This document shows positions 1-9,323 of a DNA stretch of 54,674 nucleotides, piece after piece; the stretch's first letter is position 1, and the number at the start of each line of letters is the position of its first letter. The notes under the pieces were generated by a model that was not told where the DNA came from, did not search any database, and saw only the letters and a program-made list of their open reading frames with translations. The position numbers and the translations under genes are program-made. The DNA comes from Nitratireductor aquibiodomus NL21 = JCM 21793 (GTDB taxonomy: Bacteria; Pseudomonadota; Alphaproteobacteria; Rhizobiales; Rhizobiaceae): NCBI RefSeq assembly GCF_000615975.1, contig NZ_BAMP01000023.1, positions 1 through 54,674 on the forward strand, read 5' to 3'.

Positions 1-568
1 CTGGAGCGACGGCCCTTGTGCCCGGTGTGGCGGGAGCGGCGACCGGACTTGACGAGATCGTGCGCGACCCGGCTCTTCAGGTGCTGGGAAACCCGGCCGG
101 CGATGTGACGATTGCCGAGTTCTTCGATTATCTCTGCCCCTCCTGCAGAGCGATCCATCCTGCGCTGAAGGAGATTGTGCGCTCTGATGGTAATCTGCGA
201 CTGATAATGAAGGACTGGCCGATCAACGGCGATCTGGCCTGGTATGCCTCGCGCATGGTGCATGCTTCGGCTGCCCTTGGCGCTTACGAAGCAGCGCACA
301 ATGCGGTGATGGCCATAGAGGGCGGGCTGACGCATGGTGGAGTGGACGACGCGCTCACCAGCGCTGGCGCGGATGCCGGCGATGTGCGCGACATGCTTGA
401 TGTGCATATTGCGGGGATCGACGCCCTGATTGCACGCAACGAAACGCATGCGAAGGCGCTGAATCTGGCCGGAACGCTGCATTCCTGATCGGGAAGCGGC
501 TTTACCGGCGGCTCCTCGCCGCCGACGAGATCGAGGCGGCGGTGGCGCTGGCGCGGTCCGAAAATTAG
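1..568 (+). CDS. DsbA-family thiol:disulfide protein, 5' end cut by window edge, one frameshift
   Basis: The product is a periplasmic thioredoxin-fold disulfide oxidoreductase of the DsbA/Com1 kind. The frame is open from base 3, and the first residues look like the end of a signal peptide (ALVPGVAGAA), so the true start lies outside the window; the GTG at 18 is not a convincing start. The motif FFDYLCPSC carries the CxxC active site with dipeptide PS. The frame breaks near 477: adding one C there restores the usual C-terminal stretch with a cis-Pro-like TPAF, running to a TAG at 566-568. As read, translation stops at 486-488. The single missing base is probably a sequencing error. The exact redox partner cannot be told. 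Confidence 0.8.
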
Positions 569-631
569 GGCGCAGTGCATGCGCATCTCTGCTATTCAGG
601 CACGGTTTCATGAGAGGCCGGGAGGGGCGAG

Positions 632-1798
632 ATGATGCAAGCGGCGGGTTTTCCGGAAAAAGGTGTATTTGTCGGGCGGGTCTGGAAGCCGGATGTGGCG
701 GGACCAGCGCTTTGTGTGCTCCGGGACGGAGCGCTGATCGACATTACGTCACCCGAGGCGCCGACCATGCGCGATCTTCTGGAGATGGACGATCCGGCGG
801 GCTATGCGCGCGAACGGGCGGCAGGCAGAGAGAGGCTTGGTACGCTCGAGGCGATTGCCGCAGAGCGCCCTGCCGACACCACGGGCAGCGCGCGCGCACA
901 TCTGCTCGCTCCCAACGATCTGCAGGCGGTGAAGGCCTGCGGCGTGACCTTTGCGCGCTCGATGATCGAGCGGGTGATCGAGGAACGTGCGGCGGGCGAC
1001 CCATCGAAGGCGGCGGCGATCCGCGAGCGGTGCCAGGCGATCATCGGCGATAGCCTGCGTGACCTGAAGGCGGGATCCGAGAAGGCCGAAGCGGTGAAGC
1101 GGGCGCTGATTTCGGAAGGCGTGTGGTCGCAGTATCTCGAAGTGGGTATCGGGCCGGATGCGGAGGTGTTTACCAAGGCACAGCCCATGTCTTCGGTCGG
1201 CCACGGAGCGGAAATCGGGCTTCACCCGGTTTCAAACTGGAACAACCCGGAGCCCGAAATCGTGCTGGCGGTGGACAGTTCTTGCAGGGTGAAGGGGGCG
1301 GCGCTCGGCAATGACGTCAATCTGCGCGATGTGGAGGGGCGCTCGGCGCTGCTTCTCGGCAAGGCCAAGGACAACAACGCCTCCTGCGCCATCGGGCCGT
1401 TCATCCGGCTGTTTGACGACGGGTATGGCATGGACGATGTGCGGGGCGCGGAACTCGACCTTCTTGTGACGGGCGAAGATGGTTTCGTGCTTGAAGGCAA
1501 GAGCTCGATGGCGGAAATCAGCCGCGATCCGCTCGATCTGGTGGCGCAGACCTGCGGGCGGCACCATCAATATCCTGACGGGTTCATGCTTTTCCTGGGC
1601 ACGCTGTTTGCGCCGACGCAGGACCGTGACGTGCCCGGTGAGGGATTTACGCACAGGGTGGGCGATCAGGTGACGATTTCGAGCCCGGCGCTTGGCGCGC
1701 TGACAAACAGGGTGCGGCTTTCCACCGATTGCCCTCCCTGGGCTTTTGGAGCGGCGGCGCTGATGCGCAATCTAGCCGGGCGGGGACTTCTTGGGTGA
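632..1798 (+). CDS. Fumarylacetoacetate hydrolase (FAH) family protein
   Basis: This 388-residue protein belongs to the FAH superfamily, metal-dependent enzymes that cleave or hydrate 2-oxo or 3-oxo acids in aromatic and sugar-acid breakdown. The FAH metal-binding signature is visible: NPEPEIVL (E207 and E209), then DVNLRD at about 228-233 and GKAKD at 243-247. Two in-frame ATGs (632 and 635) follow a good GGAGGGG ribosome site; the first was used. It stands alone, convergent with the nuclease gene and separated from it by only 20 bases. The actual substrate (fumarylacetoacetate, 2-keto-3-deoxy sugar acid or another) cannot be deduced. The frame is intact. Confidence 0.88.
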   Translation: MMQAAGFPEKGVFVGRVWKPDVAGPALCVLRDGALIDITSPEAPTMRDLLEMDDPAGYARERAAGRERLGTLEAIAAERPADTTGSARAHLLAPNDLQAVKACGVTFARSMIERVIEERAAGDPSKAAAIRERCQAIIGDSLRDLKAGSEKAEAVKRALISEGVWSQYLEVGIGPDAEVFTKAQPMSSVGHGAEIGLHPVSNWNNPEPEIVLAVDSSCRVKGAALGNDVNLRDVEGRSALLLGKAKDNNASCAIGPFIRLFDDGYGMDDVRGAELDLLVTGEDGFVLEGKSSMAEISRDPLDLVAQTCGRHHQYPDGFMLFLGTLFAPTQDRDVPGEGFTHRVGDQVTISSPALGALTNRVRLSTDCPPWAFGAAALMRNLAGRGLLG

Positions 1799-1818
1799 GG
1801 AGAGGTGTGCCTGAATAA

Positions 1819-2415
1819 TTACGAGCACCAGGATTCCTTGAAGCCGCGCCAGCGATGGGCGAGACCCTCGGCGATGAGCTGATCGCCGAGAGGTTTTCCA
1901 TTGCGGTAGAGGCTTCTGAGCTTGCGGCCATAGACATCGCGGTCGCGCAGGCTCGTGCGCCGGACCTCAAACGGGCCGGCATTGACCATCTGCTGAAAGC
2001 GGCGCTGGGCGCGGCGGGCGAGCCGGGCTTCCTGGGCGCATTGGGGCGAAAAGAGCTCTGGCGTGTTGAAGCCGGTCACTCTGATCTTCTCGCCATCGAT
2101 GTAGAGCGTATCTCCATCAACGATACAGTTGAGGCGTTTCCCGCTTGCACAGACAGGGAAATAGCGGACAACGAAGGGGTGACTTTCGGAACGAGAGTCC
2201 GTGAGGAGGTTCGAGATTCTGTCGGTAGGAATGACCGAATAATGTGCCGCCGCCCACCCGGTGACGAGGGCGAGTGTGATCAGTCCAAACCCTTCTTTCA
2301 AAACCTGAAACGGGCGCACTGGCCAGCCTTTGCGCCTGCCGGTGCGCTCTGAGCCCGTGCGCCACGGACTGTTGCTTCCGCCTGACCTTGAGGAAAAGTT
2401 GTAGATGCGTGCCAT
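1819..2415 (-). CDS. Thermonuclease (SNase)-domain protein with an N-terminal membrane anchor
   Basis: A 198-residue staphylococcal-nuclease-like protein. A basic, serine-rich N-terminus is followed by one hydrophobic segment at about residues 42-58, which fits a signal anchor and places the nuclease outside the cytoplasm. The SNase fold then shows VDGDT (99-103), IRVTGFNTPE with the catalytic-type Arg 112 and Glu 120, and RDRDVYGR (157-164), which holds the third catalytic position. The family cleaves single- and double-stranded DNA or RNA using calcium. The cysteines in SPQCA and at the end (WCS) could form a disulfide. Its gene is convergent with the FAH gene. Expression and true substrate are unknown. 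Confidence 0.85.
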   Translation of the reverse strand: MARIYNFSSRSGGSNSPWRTGSERTGRRKGWPVRPFQVLKEGFGLITLALVTGWAAAHYSVIPTDRISNLLTDSRSESHPFVVRYFPVCASGKRLNCIVDGDTLYIDGEKIRVTGFNTPELFSPQCAQEARLARRAQRRFQQMVNAGPFEVRRTSLRDRDVYGRKLRSLYRNGKPLGDQLIAEGLAHRWRGFKESWCS

Positions 2416-2524
2416 CGTCCGCTCCCTGGCGGCAGTTGATCAAACGCATCTGAAGATGGGGTTTTGTTGCGGGAGCGAATTTTAATAATTGCGCTCTGAC
2501 ACGTATTGCTCTCGCTGGCGCAGT

Positions 2525-3103
2525 TCAGCCGGGCGGAGCGATGCGCTGGAAGAGATGCTCATAGCTGATGACGAGACCCAAATCGTCCATGGTGAGGTCT
2601 GCTTCGAAGCCACTCGACAATCCCAGATCGATGTAATGAACGGTATTTGGACCCTGACGCAGATAGCGCTGACGTGAGCGCGCGACTGTGAGCGCCGGTC
2701 CGTCGATGAAGGCGGTGTCGAGCGTGAGGTGTTCGCCGGGCGTGGCCGGCGTCCGGCGGATGGGCGGAGTGTTGCAGAACGGGGTGACGGAAAGGTCCGG
2801 CTCGGCGGCCCCGTCAAGATCGGGGCGGGGCGCTCCGTTTATCCGCCAGCCGGTTCCTGCGCGCTCGAGATGCAACTGGCCATGACCCTCGCCGTTCCAG
2901 CGTTCAACTGTGAGGCTCTGCGTGTGCCACGCGGCGTCGAGCGTCCAGCTGTAGTCTATGCGGCAGCCGCCGGATTCCAGACACAGGACCGTGGAGCGGG
3001 CCTCGACGCCCTGCTGGCGGATGGAAAGGGTGAGCCGCTCCAGCCCGTCCATATCCGTGCGGCGCCAGAAAAGCTGCATGGATTGTTCGACCGAGTTTCG
3101 CAT
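2525..3103 (-). CDS. Putative glycolipid-binding protein (DUF1089 family)
   Basis: A 192-residue protein matching the PF06475 glycolipid-binding-type family: a start rich in FWRR and GLE, then CRIDYSWTLDAAW, WRINGAPRPDLDG, DLSVTPFCNTPPIRR and a C-terminal GFEADLTMDDLG. The start at 3103 was chosen because GGAGG lies eight bases before this ATG; the longer frame from 3271 adds low-complexity arginine-rich residues that do not look coding. The family is predicted to be a beta-rich cytoplasmic fold related to lipoprotein carriers; its real function is not established. No operon partner is evident. Confidence 0.72.
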   Translation of the reverse strand: MRNSVEQSMQLFWRRTDMDGLERLTLSIRQQGVEARSTVLCLESGGCRIDYSWTLDAAWHTQSLTVERWNGEGHGQLHLERAGTGWRINGAPRPDLDGAAEPDLSVTPFCNTPPIRRTPATPGEHLTLDTAFIDGPALTVARSRQRYLRQGPNTVHYIDLGLSSGFEADLTMDDLGLVISYEHLFQRIAPPG

Positions 3104-3409
3104 CGGCTGCCTCCGGGAGCCTGCACTGCGCGGTGAGACTATCGGCTTCGCACGGGATCGCAAGAACGGGTGGCCGCGCGGGTTGCATCTCTTGACAGTG
3201 CGGGACCGGCAAAGGATATGAATGGCCATGATCGAGCAGGACACGCACATCGTTTCCCGGTTGGCCGGCATCTTCCAGGGCGAGATGCCGGAGCCTGAAT
3301 CACGCTGAGAAAAAGACGCGGATCATACTCCTGCAGCCTCGCCGCGACGCGGACGGGGTTTTGTGCGTAAATCTGTGCCCCGTCCATTTTTGAGAAATGG
3401 AGACAATCA
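3104..3409. other. 306-bp gap between divergent genes, with a possible promoter and 28-codon ORF
   Basis: This spacer separates the minus-strand DUF1089 gene from the plus-strand methyltransferase gene. It holds a TTGACA at 3192-3197 followed 17 bases later by GATATG (3215-3220), a plausible plus-strand promoter. Just downstream is a 28-codon ORF at 3222-3308 with an AAGGA box, beginning MAMIEQDTH and ending PESR. It has no recognisable family and could be a leader peptide, the remnant of a gene, or chance. Confidence 0.3.
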
Positions 3410-4138
3410 ATGGCGCAGAACATCTATGACAATTCCGATTTTTTCAAAGGCTATAGCCAGCTTCCACGGCAGGTACACGGGCTGGCAGGCGCGCCGGAAT
3501 GGCCGGCCATCGCTGCCATGCTGCCGGATGTGACGGATCGGCGTGTCGTTGATCTGGGATGCGGGTTTGGCTGGGCCTCACGCTATCTGCGCGAGGCCGG
3601 CGCGCGGAGCGTTCTCGGGCTCGACGTTTCGCAGAACATGATCGCGCGGGCGCGTGCCGACACTGACGATGCGGCCATCGACTACCGGATCGCCGACCTG
3701 GAGACGCTTGAGCTGCCCGGAGGGGCGTTCGACTTCGCGTTCAGCGCGCTGACCTTTCACTATATCCGTGATTTCGAGCGGCTGGTGCGGACGATCCACG
3801 GAGCGCTGACACCAGGCGCGCATTTCGTGTTCACCATCGAACATCCGGTTTTCATGGCGGCCATGCGGCCGCGCTGGCTGCCGGATGAAGACGGGCACAA
3901 AACCTGGCCGGTCAATTGCTATGCAATGGAAGGGGAGCGGCGCACCGACTGGTTCGCCAGGGGCGTGCTCAAATACCACCGCACCATGGCGACGACGCTG
4001 AACGCGCTGATCGGCACGGGATTTGCGCTGCGCGAAATCAGGGAGTTCGCACCGACCGAGGTGCAGATTGCGCAGATGCCGGAACTGGCCGAAGAACTGG
4101 AGCGGCCGATGATGCTTCTGGTTTCGGCGCAGCGGTGA
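3410..4138 (+). CDS. Class I SAM-dependent methyltransferase
   Basis: A 242-residue methyltransferase with a Rossmann-type SAM site. Motif I is VVDLGCGFG (46-54), followed by LGLDVSQNM (the acidic end of strand 2 that binds the ribose hydroxyls), ADLETLEL (motif II) and FDFAFSALTFHYI (motif III/IV). It resembles UbiE/BioC-like small-molecule methyltransferases, and HPVFMAAM and the C-terminal FAPTEVQI are typical of a common proteobacterial subgroup. The substrate cannot be inferred. The start is supported by GGAGA before ATG 3410. It lies upstream of the TetR-YciI pair but is separated from it by a large palindrome. Confidence 0.85.
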   Translation: MAQNIYDNSDFFKGYSQLPRQVHGLAGAPEWPAIAAMLPDVTDRRVVDLGCGFGWASRYLREAGARSVLGLDVSQNMIARARADTDDAAIDYRIADLETLELPGGAFDFAFSALTFHYIRDFERLVRTIHGALTPGAHFVFTIEHPVFMAAMRPRWLPDEDGHKTWPVNCYAMEGERRTDWFARGVLKYHRTMATTLNALIGTGFALREIREFAPTEVQIAQMPELAEELERPMMLLVSAQR

Positions 4139-4153
4139 GGGAGTGGCGGTGGC

Positions 4154-4187
4154 TTGCATGATTTGGACAATTGTCCTAATCATGCAA
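4154..4187. promoter_or_regulatory. 34-bp near-perfect palindrome, probable TetR operator
   Basis: A 34-bp inverted repeat with 32 of 34 positions symmetric, centred on GGACAATTGTCC (4165-4176) and flanked by arms reading TTGCATGATT and AATCATGCAA. It ends 22 bases before the tetR start codon. It is AT-rich rather than GC-rich and has no T tract, so an operator for the adjacent TetR regulator is likelier than a terminator of the methyltransferase gene. Regulator binding is inferred from position and symmetry only. Confidence 0.65.
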
Positions 4188-4209
4188 AACCACTTGCAAC
4201 GAGGTCTTC

Positions 4210-4788
4210 ATGGCTGCCGCTTCCACCCGCCACAACATCATCGAAATCGCTGATGATCTGTTTTATCGGGGCGGGTTTGAGGCGACGTCGTTTGCGGACA
4301 TTGCCGTAAAGGCCAGCATCTCCCGAGGCAATTTCTACTATTATTTCAAGACCAAGGACGAGATTCTGAATGCCGTCATAGACCGGCGGCTTCGGCGCAC
4401 CCGGACAATGCTGGACGGGTGGGAAGCGCAGGCTCCGAAACCGCGCGAGCGGATTGTTGCCTTCATTGAACTTCTGATCGCCAACCGTGCTCCGATCATG
4501 GCCCATGGATGCCCGGTTGGCACATTATGCGCCGAACTCGCCAAGCTCGACCACGTGCACCAGGAGCGGGCGGCGGAGATTTTCGGCCTGTTTGCCCATT
4601 GGCTTGAAGAGCAGTTCAGGGCGCTGGGCGCGGATGAGGCGGCGCGGGAATGGGCGCTGCATGTGCTGGCCTGGTCGCAGGGCGTGGCGTCGCTCGCCAC
4701 GGCGCTCAAAGACGGAGATTTCATCCGCCGGGAAGTGGCGGACATTACTACCTGGCTCGACGGCCGGATTGCATCATTGTCGAATTGA
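4210..4788 (+). CDS. TetR/AcrR-family transcriptional regulator
   Basis: A 192-residue regulator. The N-terminal helix-turn-helix is clear: IIEIADDLFYRGGFEATSF, then DIAVKASISRGNFYYYFKTKDEIL at about 29-52, the standard TetR recognition region. The ligand domain includes AHGCPVGTLCAELAKLD, typical of the subgroup with a C-terminal domain like that of YxaF/LmrA-type repressors. Its two cysteines (GCPVGTLC) might sense a reactive compound, but that is only a suggestion. The start ATG follows GAGG. The gene probably represses itself and the YciI gene, which begins 14 bases after its stop, by binding the palindrome at 4154-4187. Confidence 0.88.
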   Translation: MAAASTRHNIIEIADDLFYRGGFEATSFADIAVKASISRGNFYYYFKTKDEILNAVIDRRLRRTRTMLDGWEAQAPKPRERIVAFIELLIANRAPIMAHGCPVGTLCAELAKLDHVHQERAAEIFGLFAHWLEEQFRALGADEAAREWALHVLAWSQGVASLATALKDGDFIRREVADITTWLDGRIASLSN

Positions 4789-4801
4789 GGAGTTTCTTCG
4801 C

Positions 4802-5089
4802 ATGTTTGTGACGCTTTTGAAGTTTGCCGAGAACCGGAGTGCTGCCAGGGATTTCATGGCGGCGCACAATGAATGGATTGCCAAGGGGTTTGCCGATGGT
4901 GTGTTCCTGAGCGTCGGCTCCTTGCAGGAGGGCGGCGGCGCGGTGATTGCTCATGGCGAGAGCCGCGAGGCCCATGATGCGCGCATTGCCGCCGATCCCT
5001 TCGTGGAGCATGGCGTGGTGAGAGCGGAGACTTATGAGATCGACCCGAAGCGCACGGTGCCAGCGCTGGAGTTTACGAAGGCGGCGTAG
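4802..5089 (+). CDS. YciI-family protein
   Basis: A 95-residue protein of the YciI/YCII superfamily, small ferredoxin-like-fold proteins related to dimeric alpha-beta barrel enzymes. Typical features are MFVTLLKF at the start, AAHNEWIAKGFADGVFLSVGSL (His and a conserved glycine turn) and the IAADPFVEHGVV segment containing the conserved Asp-Pro-Phe that lines the pocket. Catalytic activity in the family is poorly defined. The start codon at 4802 follows GAGG and lies 14 bases after the tetR stop, so the two are almost certainly co-transcribed. Confidence 0.8.
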   Translation: MFVTLLKFAENRSAARDFMAAHNEWIAKGFADGVFLSVGSLQEGGGAVIAHGESREAHDARIAADPFVEHGVVRAETYEIDPKRTVPALEFTKAA

Positions 5090-5277
5090 CGGTAGGGCGG
5101 GCAGGTGCGTTTTGACAGTTGCGATGCCATTCAACGGGGAAAACCGCTGAAACGCTGGGCTAGGCAATGGGAAATCGGCCTGATTGAGAAAACCAATCCT
5201 GAATGGAACGCGCTTTGCGGAATTGGGGCTTGCCCCGGGGCTCCATGCCATTCCGGTGATGCTTTACGCGAATAGAA

Positions 5278-5304
5278 AAGGCCCGCACCTAAGGTACGGG
5301 CCTT
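5278..5304 (-). terminator. Rho-independent terminator of nrdJ
   Basis: A 12-base arm AAGGCCCGCACC pairs with GGTACGGGCCTT across a three-base loop with one mismatch. It lies 34 bases past the nrdJ stop, and on the minus strand the stem is followed by TTTTC. The near-symmetric A/T flanks mean it might also act on plus-strand transcripts coming from the YciI gene. Confidence 0.8.
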
Positions 5305-5337
5305 GTTTCAATCACTTGGAGCGTCGCTGCTATCGCC

Positions 5338-8300
5338 TCAGCTACACCCGCTCGTCGCGCCGCAGGTGTCGCACTTCTCGCAGGTGCCGTTGCGCACCAT
5401 GGTGAAGTTCTGGCATTCCGAGCACATATTGCCCGTGTAACCCTGCATGATCGCCTGCTGGCGGCGGTGGGTTTCCACCTTCTTGGCGTCGGCGGCTTCC
5501 GTAGCGGCGGCTTCGGTGAAGACATCGTTGATGTCGTTGTCCTGCGCCACCTCTTCGGCCAGTTCCTTCGCACGCTCCTCATAGTCACGACGGAAGGCAG
5601 TGGCCTCTTCCTGCAGTTCGGAGACCGCCGGTTTCAGCGCATGCACCGTTGCTCCGGAGGAGATGGCACGCACCGTGCTGCCGGATGACCCCTTGGGTTC
5701 GCCACCGGACTTGCCCGAAACGACCTTGAGCGGCGCGCCGCGGGTCAGGCCCTTGGAATAGGGCAGGGCCTTGCCCTCATTGATGCCGCGGCCAAGCGCG
5801 GTGTTGGTGAAGTCGGACGTGTCCACATGGGCAAGGTCGGACCGGTCGAGATAGGAAACGGCCAGCTCGCGGAACACATAGTCGAGGATCGACGTGGCGT
5901 TCTTGATCGCGTCATTGCCCATGACCATGCCGGCCGGCTCGAACTTGGTGAAGGTGAAGGCTTCCACATATTCGTCGAGCGGCACGCCATATTGCAGACC
6001 GAGCGAGATGGCGATGGCGAAATTGTTCATCATGGCGCGGAAGGCTGCGCCTTCCTTGTGCATGTCGATGAAGATCTCGCCGAGGCGGCCATCGTCGAAT
6101 TCGCCGGTGCGCAGATAGACCTTGTGCCCGCCGATCACCGCTTTCTGGGTGTAGCCCTTGCGGCGGTTGGGCAGCTTCTCGCGCTCGCGCACCACTTTCT
6201 CGACCACGCGCTCGATGATCTTTTCCGAGACCGCCGCAGCCTGAGCGGCGGTTGGTGCTGCGACCAGCTCCTCGACCAGATCGTCGGCATCCTCTTCATC
6301 GTCGGCGATGAGCGAGGCATTGAGTGGCTGCGAGAGTTTTGAGCCGTCGCGGTAGAGCGCGTTGGCCTTGAGCGCCAGCTTCCAGGAAAGGAGATAGGCC
6401 TCCTTGCAGTCCTCGACCGTGGCCTCGTTGGGCATGTTGATGGTCTTGGAGATGGCGCCCGAGATGAAGGGCTGGGCAGCCGCCATCATGCGGATGTGGC
6501 TTTCCACCGAGAGATAGCGCTTGCCGATCTTGCCGCACGGATTGGCGCAGTCGAAGACGGGCAGGTGCTCTTCCTTCAGATGCGGTGCGCCTTCCAGCGT
6601 CATGGCACCGCAGATGTGGATGTTGGCTGCCTCGATCTCCTTCTTGTTGAAGCCGAGGGCGGCCAGCATGTCGAAGGAGAAATCGTCGAGCTGTTCGTCG
6701 GTGAAACCGAGCTTCTCCCGGCAGAAATCTTCACCCAGCGTCCACTTGTTGAAGGCGAACTTGATGTCGAAAGCCGATTTGAGCGCGGCGTTGACGGCGG
6801 CGATCTTCTCGTCGTCGAAACCCTTGCCCCTGAGGCTGGTCGGTTGATGGACGGCGCCTGGTCGAAATTGCCATGACCGACGGCATAGGCCTCGATCTCG
6901 GCGATCTGTGCTTCGGAATAGCCGAGCGTGCGGAGCGCTTCCGGAACGGCGCGGTTGATGATCTTGAAGTAGCCGCCACCGGCCAGCTTCTTGAATTTTA
7001 CCAACGCGAAATCAGGCTCGATGCCGGTCGTGTCGCAGTCCATGACGAGGCCGATCGTGCCCGTGGGCGCGATGACGGTGGCCTGCGCATTGCGGTAGCC
7101 ATGCTTTTCGCCGAGCTCGAGCGCGCGGTCCCAGGCGGCGCGTGCATGCTCGATCAGGTCGGCATGCGGGCACTCGTCCGCCTTGAGGGGGACCGGGTTT
7201 ACGGACAGGCCCTCATAACCCTCGCTCTGGCCATGGGCGGCGCGGCGATGGTTGCGGATGACGCGCAGCATGTTTTCGGCATTGCGCTCATAATCGGGGA
7301 ACGCGCCGAGCTCGCCGGCCATTTCGGCCGAGGTGGCATAGGAAACACCTGTCATGATCGCCGTCAGCGCGCCGCCAATGGCGCGGCCTTCCGGTGAATC
7401 GTAGGGGATGCCGGAGGTCATCAAGAGGCCGCCGATATTGGCATAGCCGAGACCCAGCGTGCGGTACTCGTAAGAGAGCTTTGCAATCTCCTTGGACGGG
7501 AACTGGGCCATCATGACGGAGATTTCGAGCACCATGGTCCACAGGCGCACTGTGTGCTCATAGGCCGCGATGTCGATGGAGCCGTCCTTGTTGCGGTACT
7601 GCAAAAGGTTCATCGATGCGAGATTGCAGGCCGTGTCGTCCAGGAACATGTATTCCGAGCACGGGTTCGAGGCGCGGATCGGGCCCGCCGCCGGCGAGGT
7701 GTGCCAGTCGTTCATGGTGGTGTTGTAGTGCAGGCCCGGATCGGCCGACGCCCACGCGGCATAGCCGATCTTCTCCCACAGATCGCGGGCCTTCACGGTT
7801 TTGGCGATCTTGCCGTCGATGCGGTTGATGAGGTTCCAGTCGCCATCGGCTTCGACGGCACGCAGGAAGTCGTCCTTCAAGGAGACGGAATTGTTTGAAT
7901 TCTGGCCGGAGACGGTGAGATAGGCCTCCGAATCCCAGTCCGTGTCATAGGTTTTGAAGCCGAGATCGGTATAGCCCTGCCGCGCGAACTGGATGACGCG
8001 CTGGATGTAGTTTTCCGGCACGGCATTGCGCTTGGCGGCCTTGATCTCACGCTTCAGCGCCGGGTTCTTGGACGGGTCGAAGCAATCATCATTGGCGCCC
8101 TCGCAATTGATGCAGGCCTTCATGATGGCGTCGAGATGCTTCCTGGCGATCTTGGAACCGGTGACGAGGGCAGCAACCTTCTGCTCCTCCTTCACCTTCC
8201 AGTCGATATAAGCCTCGATATCGGGATGGTCAGCATCGACCACGACCATCTTGGCCGCGCGGCGGGTTGTGCCGCCCGACTTGATGGCGCCGGCGGCACG

Positions 8301-9086
8301 GTCGCCGATCTTGAGGAAGGACATGAGGCCCGACGACTTGCCACCGCCAGAGAGCTTCTCACCTTCGCCGCGCAGATGCGAGAAGTTGGAACCGGTGCCC
8401 GAACCGTATTTGAAGAGGCGTGCTTCGCGGACCCATAGATCCATGATGCCGCCTTCATTGACGAGATCGTCGCCGACCGACTGGATGAAGCACGCATGGG
8501 GCTGCGGGTGCTCATAGGCCGATTTGGATTTCACCAGCTTGCCGGTGAAGGGGTCGACGTAATAGTGGCCCTGGCCGGGACCGTCGATGCCATAGGCCCA
8601 GTGCAGGCCGGTGTTGAACCACTGCGGCGAATTGGGGGCAACGCGCTGGGTGGCGAGCATGTAGCACAGCTCGTCCATGAACGCCTGCGCGTCTTCCTCG
8701 CCATTGAAATAGCCGCCCTTCCAGCCCCAGTAGGTCCAGGTGCCGGCGAGACGGTTGAATACCTGCGCGGCGCTGGTCTCGGAGCCATAGCGCTCATCCT
8801 CGGGCAGGTCCTTCAGGGCTTCCTCGTCAGCCACCGAACGCCACAGGAAGGAGGGGACGTCGTTCGCCTCGACCTTCTTAAGGCGGGCGGGCACACCGGC
8901 CTTGCGGAAATATTTCTGGGCCAGAATGTCACTGGCGACCTGTGAGAACTGCGCCGGAACGTCGATGTTCTCCAGCCGGAAGACAATGGAGCCATCCGGG
9001 TTCTTGATTTCGCTTGTGGCCTTACGGAAGGAAATCTCCGCGTATGGGCTCTGGCCTTGCTTTGTGAACCGGCGTTCGATGCGCAT
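5338..9086 (-). CDS. nrdJ: Vitamin B12-dependent (class II) ribonucleoside-diphosphate reductase, one frameshift
   Basis: NrdJ reduces ribonucleotides to deoxyribonucleotides using adenosylcobalamin to make its thiyl radical. The corrected product is 1249 residues, the usual alphaproteobacterial length. Visible features are NPCSE (474-478) with the radical-site Cys and Glu, CNLASMN (487-493), APTGTIG before the shift, and a C-terminal cysteine cluster CSEC-CEKC-C-C in the last 28 residues for re-reduction or zinc binding. The frame breaks near 6841: one missing base turns NQTSLRG into NRPASG, so the raw sequence reads as an 828-residue and a 443-residue piece. Start ATG 9086 follows AGAGG. 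Expression is probably controlled by NrdR boxes upstream. No other reductase is in the window. Confidence 0.95.
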
Positions 9087-9104
9087 TTTATCCTCTTCGC
9101 CCCT

Positions 9105-9120
9105 AATCCAAATATAGTGT
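9105..9120 (-). promoter_or_regulatory. Third, degenerate NrdR-box-like site near the nrdJ start
   Basis: On the minus strand this reads ACACTATATTTGGATT. Its first ten bases match the NrdR-box consensus (acaCwAtATaTwGtgt), but the second half is poor. It contains TATATT and lies 18 bases before the start codon, so it may mark a second promoter or be a relic. A companion site at a helical spacing was looked for and not found. Confidence 0.4.
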
Positions 9121-9212
9121 CTGCAACGGTCAATGCCTCATCACATTTTTACCGCACAGACGCTGTGTCCGCCGACTGCCGCTCGCCGGAACGAACGACT
9201 CTCCTTTACCGA

Positions 9213-9291
9213 AGGTTGGTGCCTCGTGGCGGGCCGGGAAGACGGCCCTCTTGAAGCGATGTCTCGCAGTCTGCGAAACCGCCCCCAACCT
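9213..9291 (-). promoter_or_regulatory. Structured 5' leader of nrdJ (predicted three-way junction)
   Basis: Between the NrdR-controlled promoter and nrdJ the leader RNA can form a closing 7-bp stem (AGGTTGG at 9291-9285 with CCAACCT at 9219-9213) around two hairpins. One hairpin is centred on 9264-9276 (TCGC/GCGA arms) and the other pairs GGGCCG with CGGCCC at 9231-9248. Another short stem (CACAG/CTGTG) lies nearer the gene, at about 9155-9167. No B12 box was recognised, so this is not called a cobalamin riboswitch. Function is unknown, and folding was judged by eye only. Confidence 0.4.
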
Positions 9292-9323
9292 GACGCCGAT
9301 GCAACGCTAACGTCACATAACAT

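Noticed and set aside
9120-9300. Cobalamin riboswitch in the nrdJ leader
   Set aside because: The leader is structured, but the B12-box sequence is not recognisable; the best resemblance (near 9165-9180, minus strand) has too many differences.
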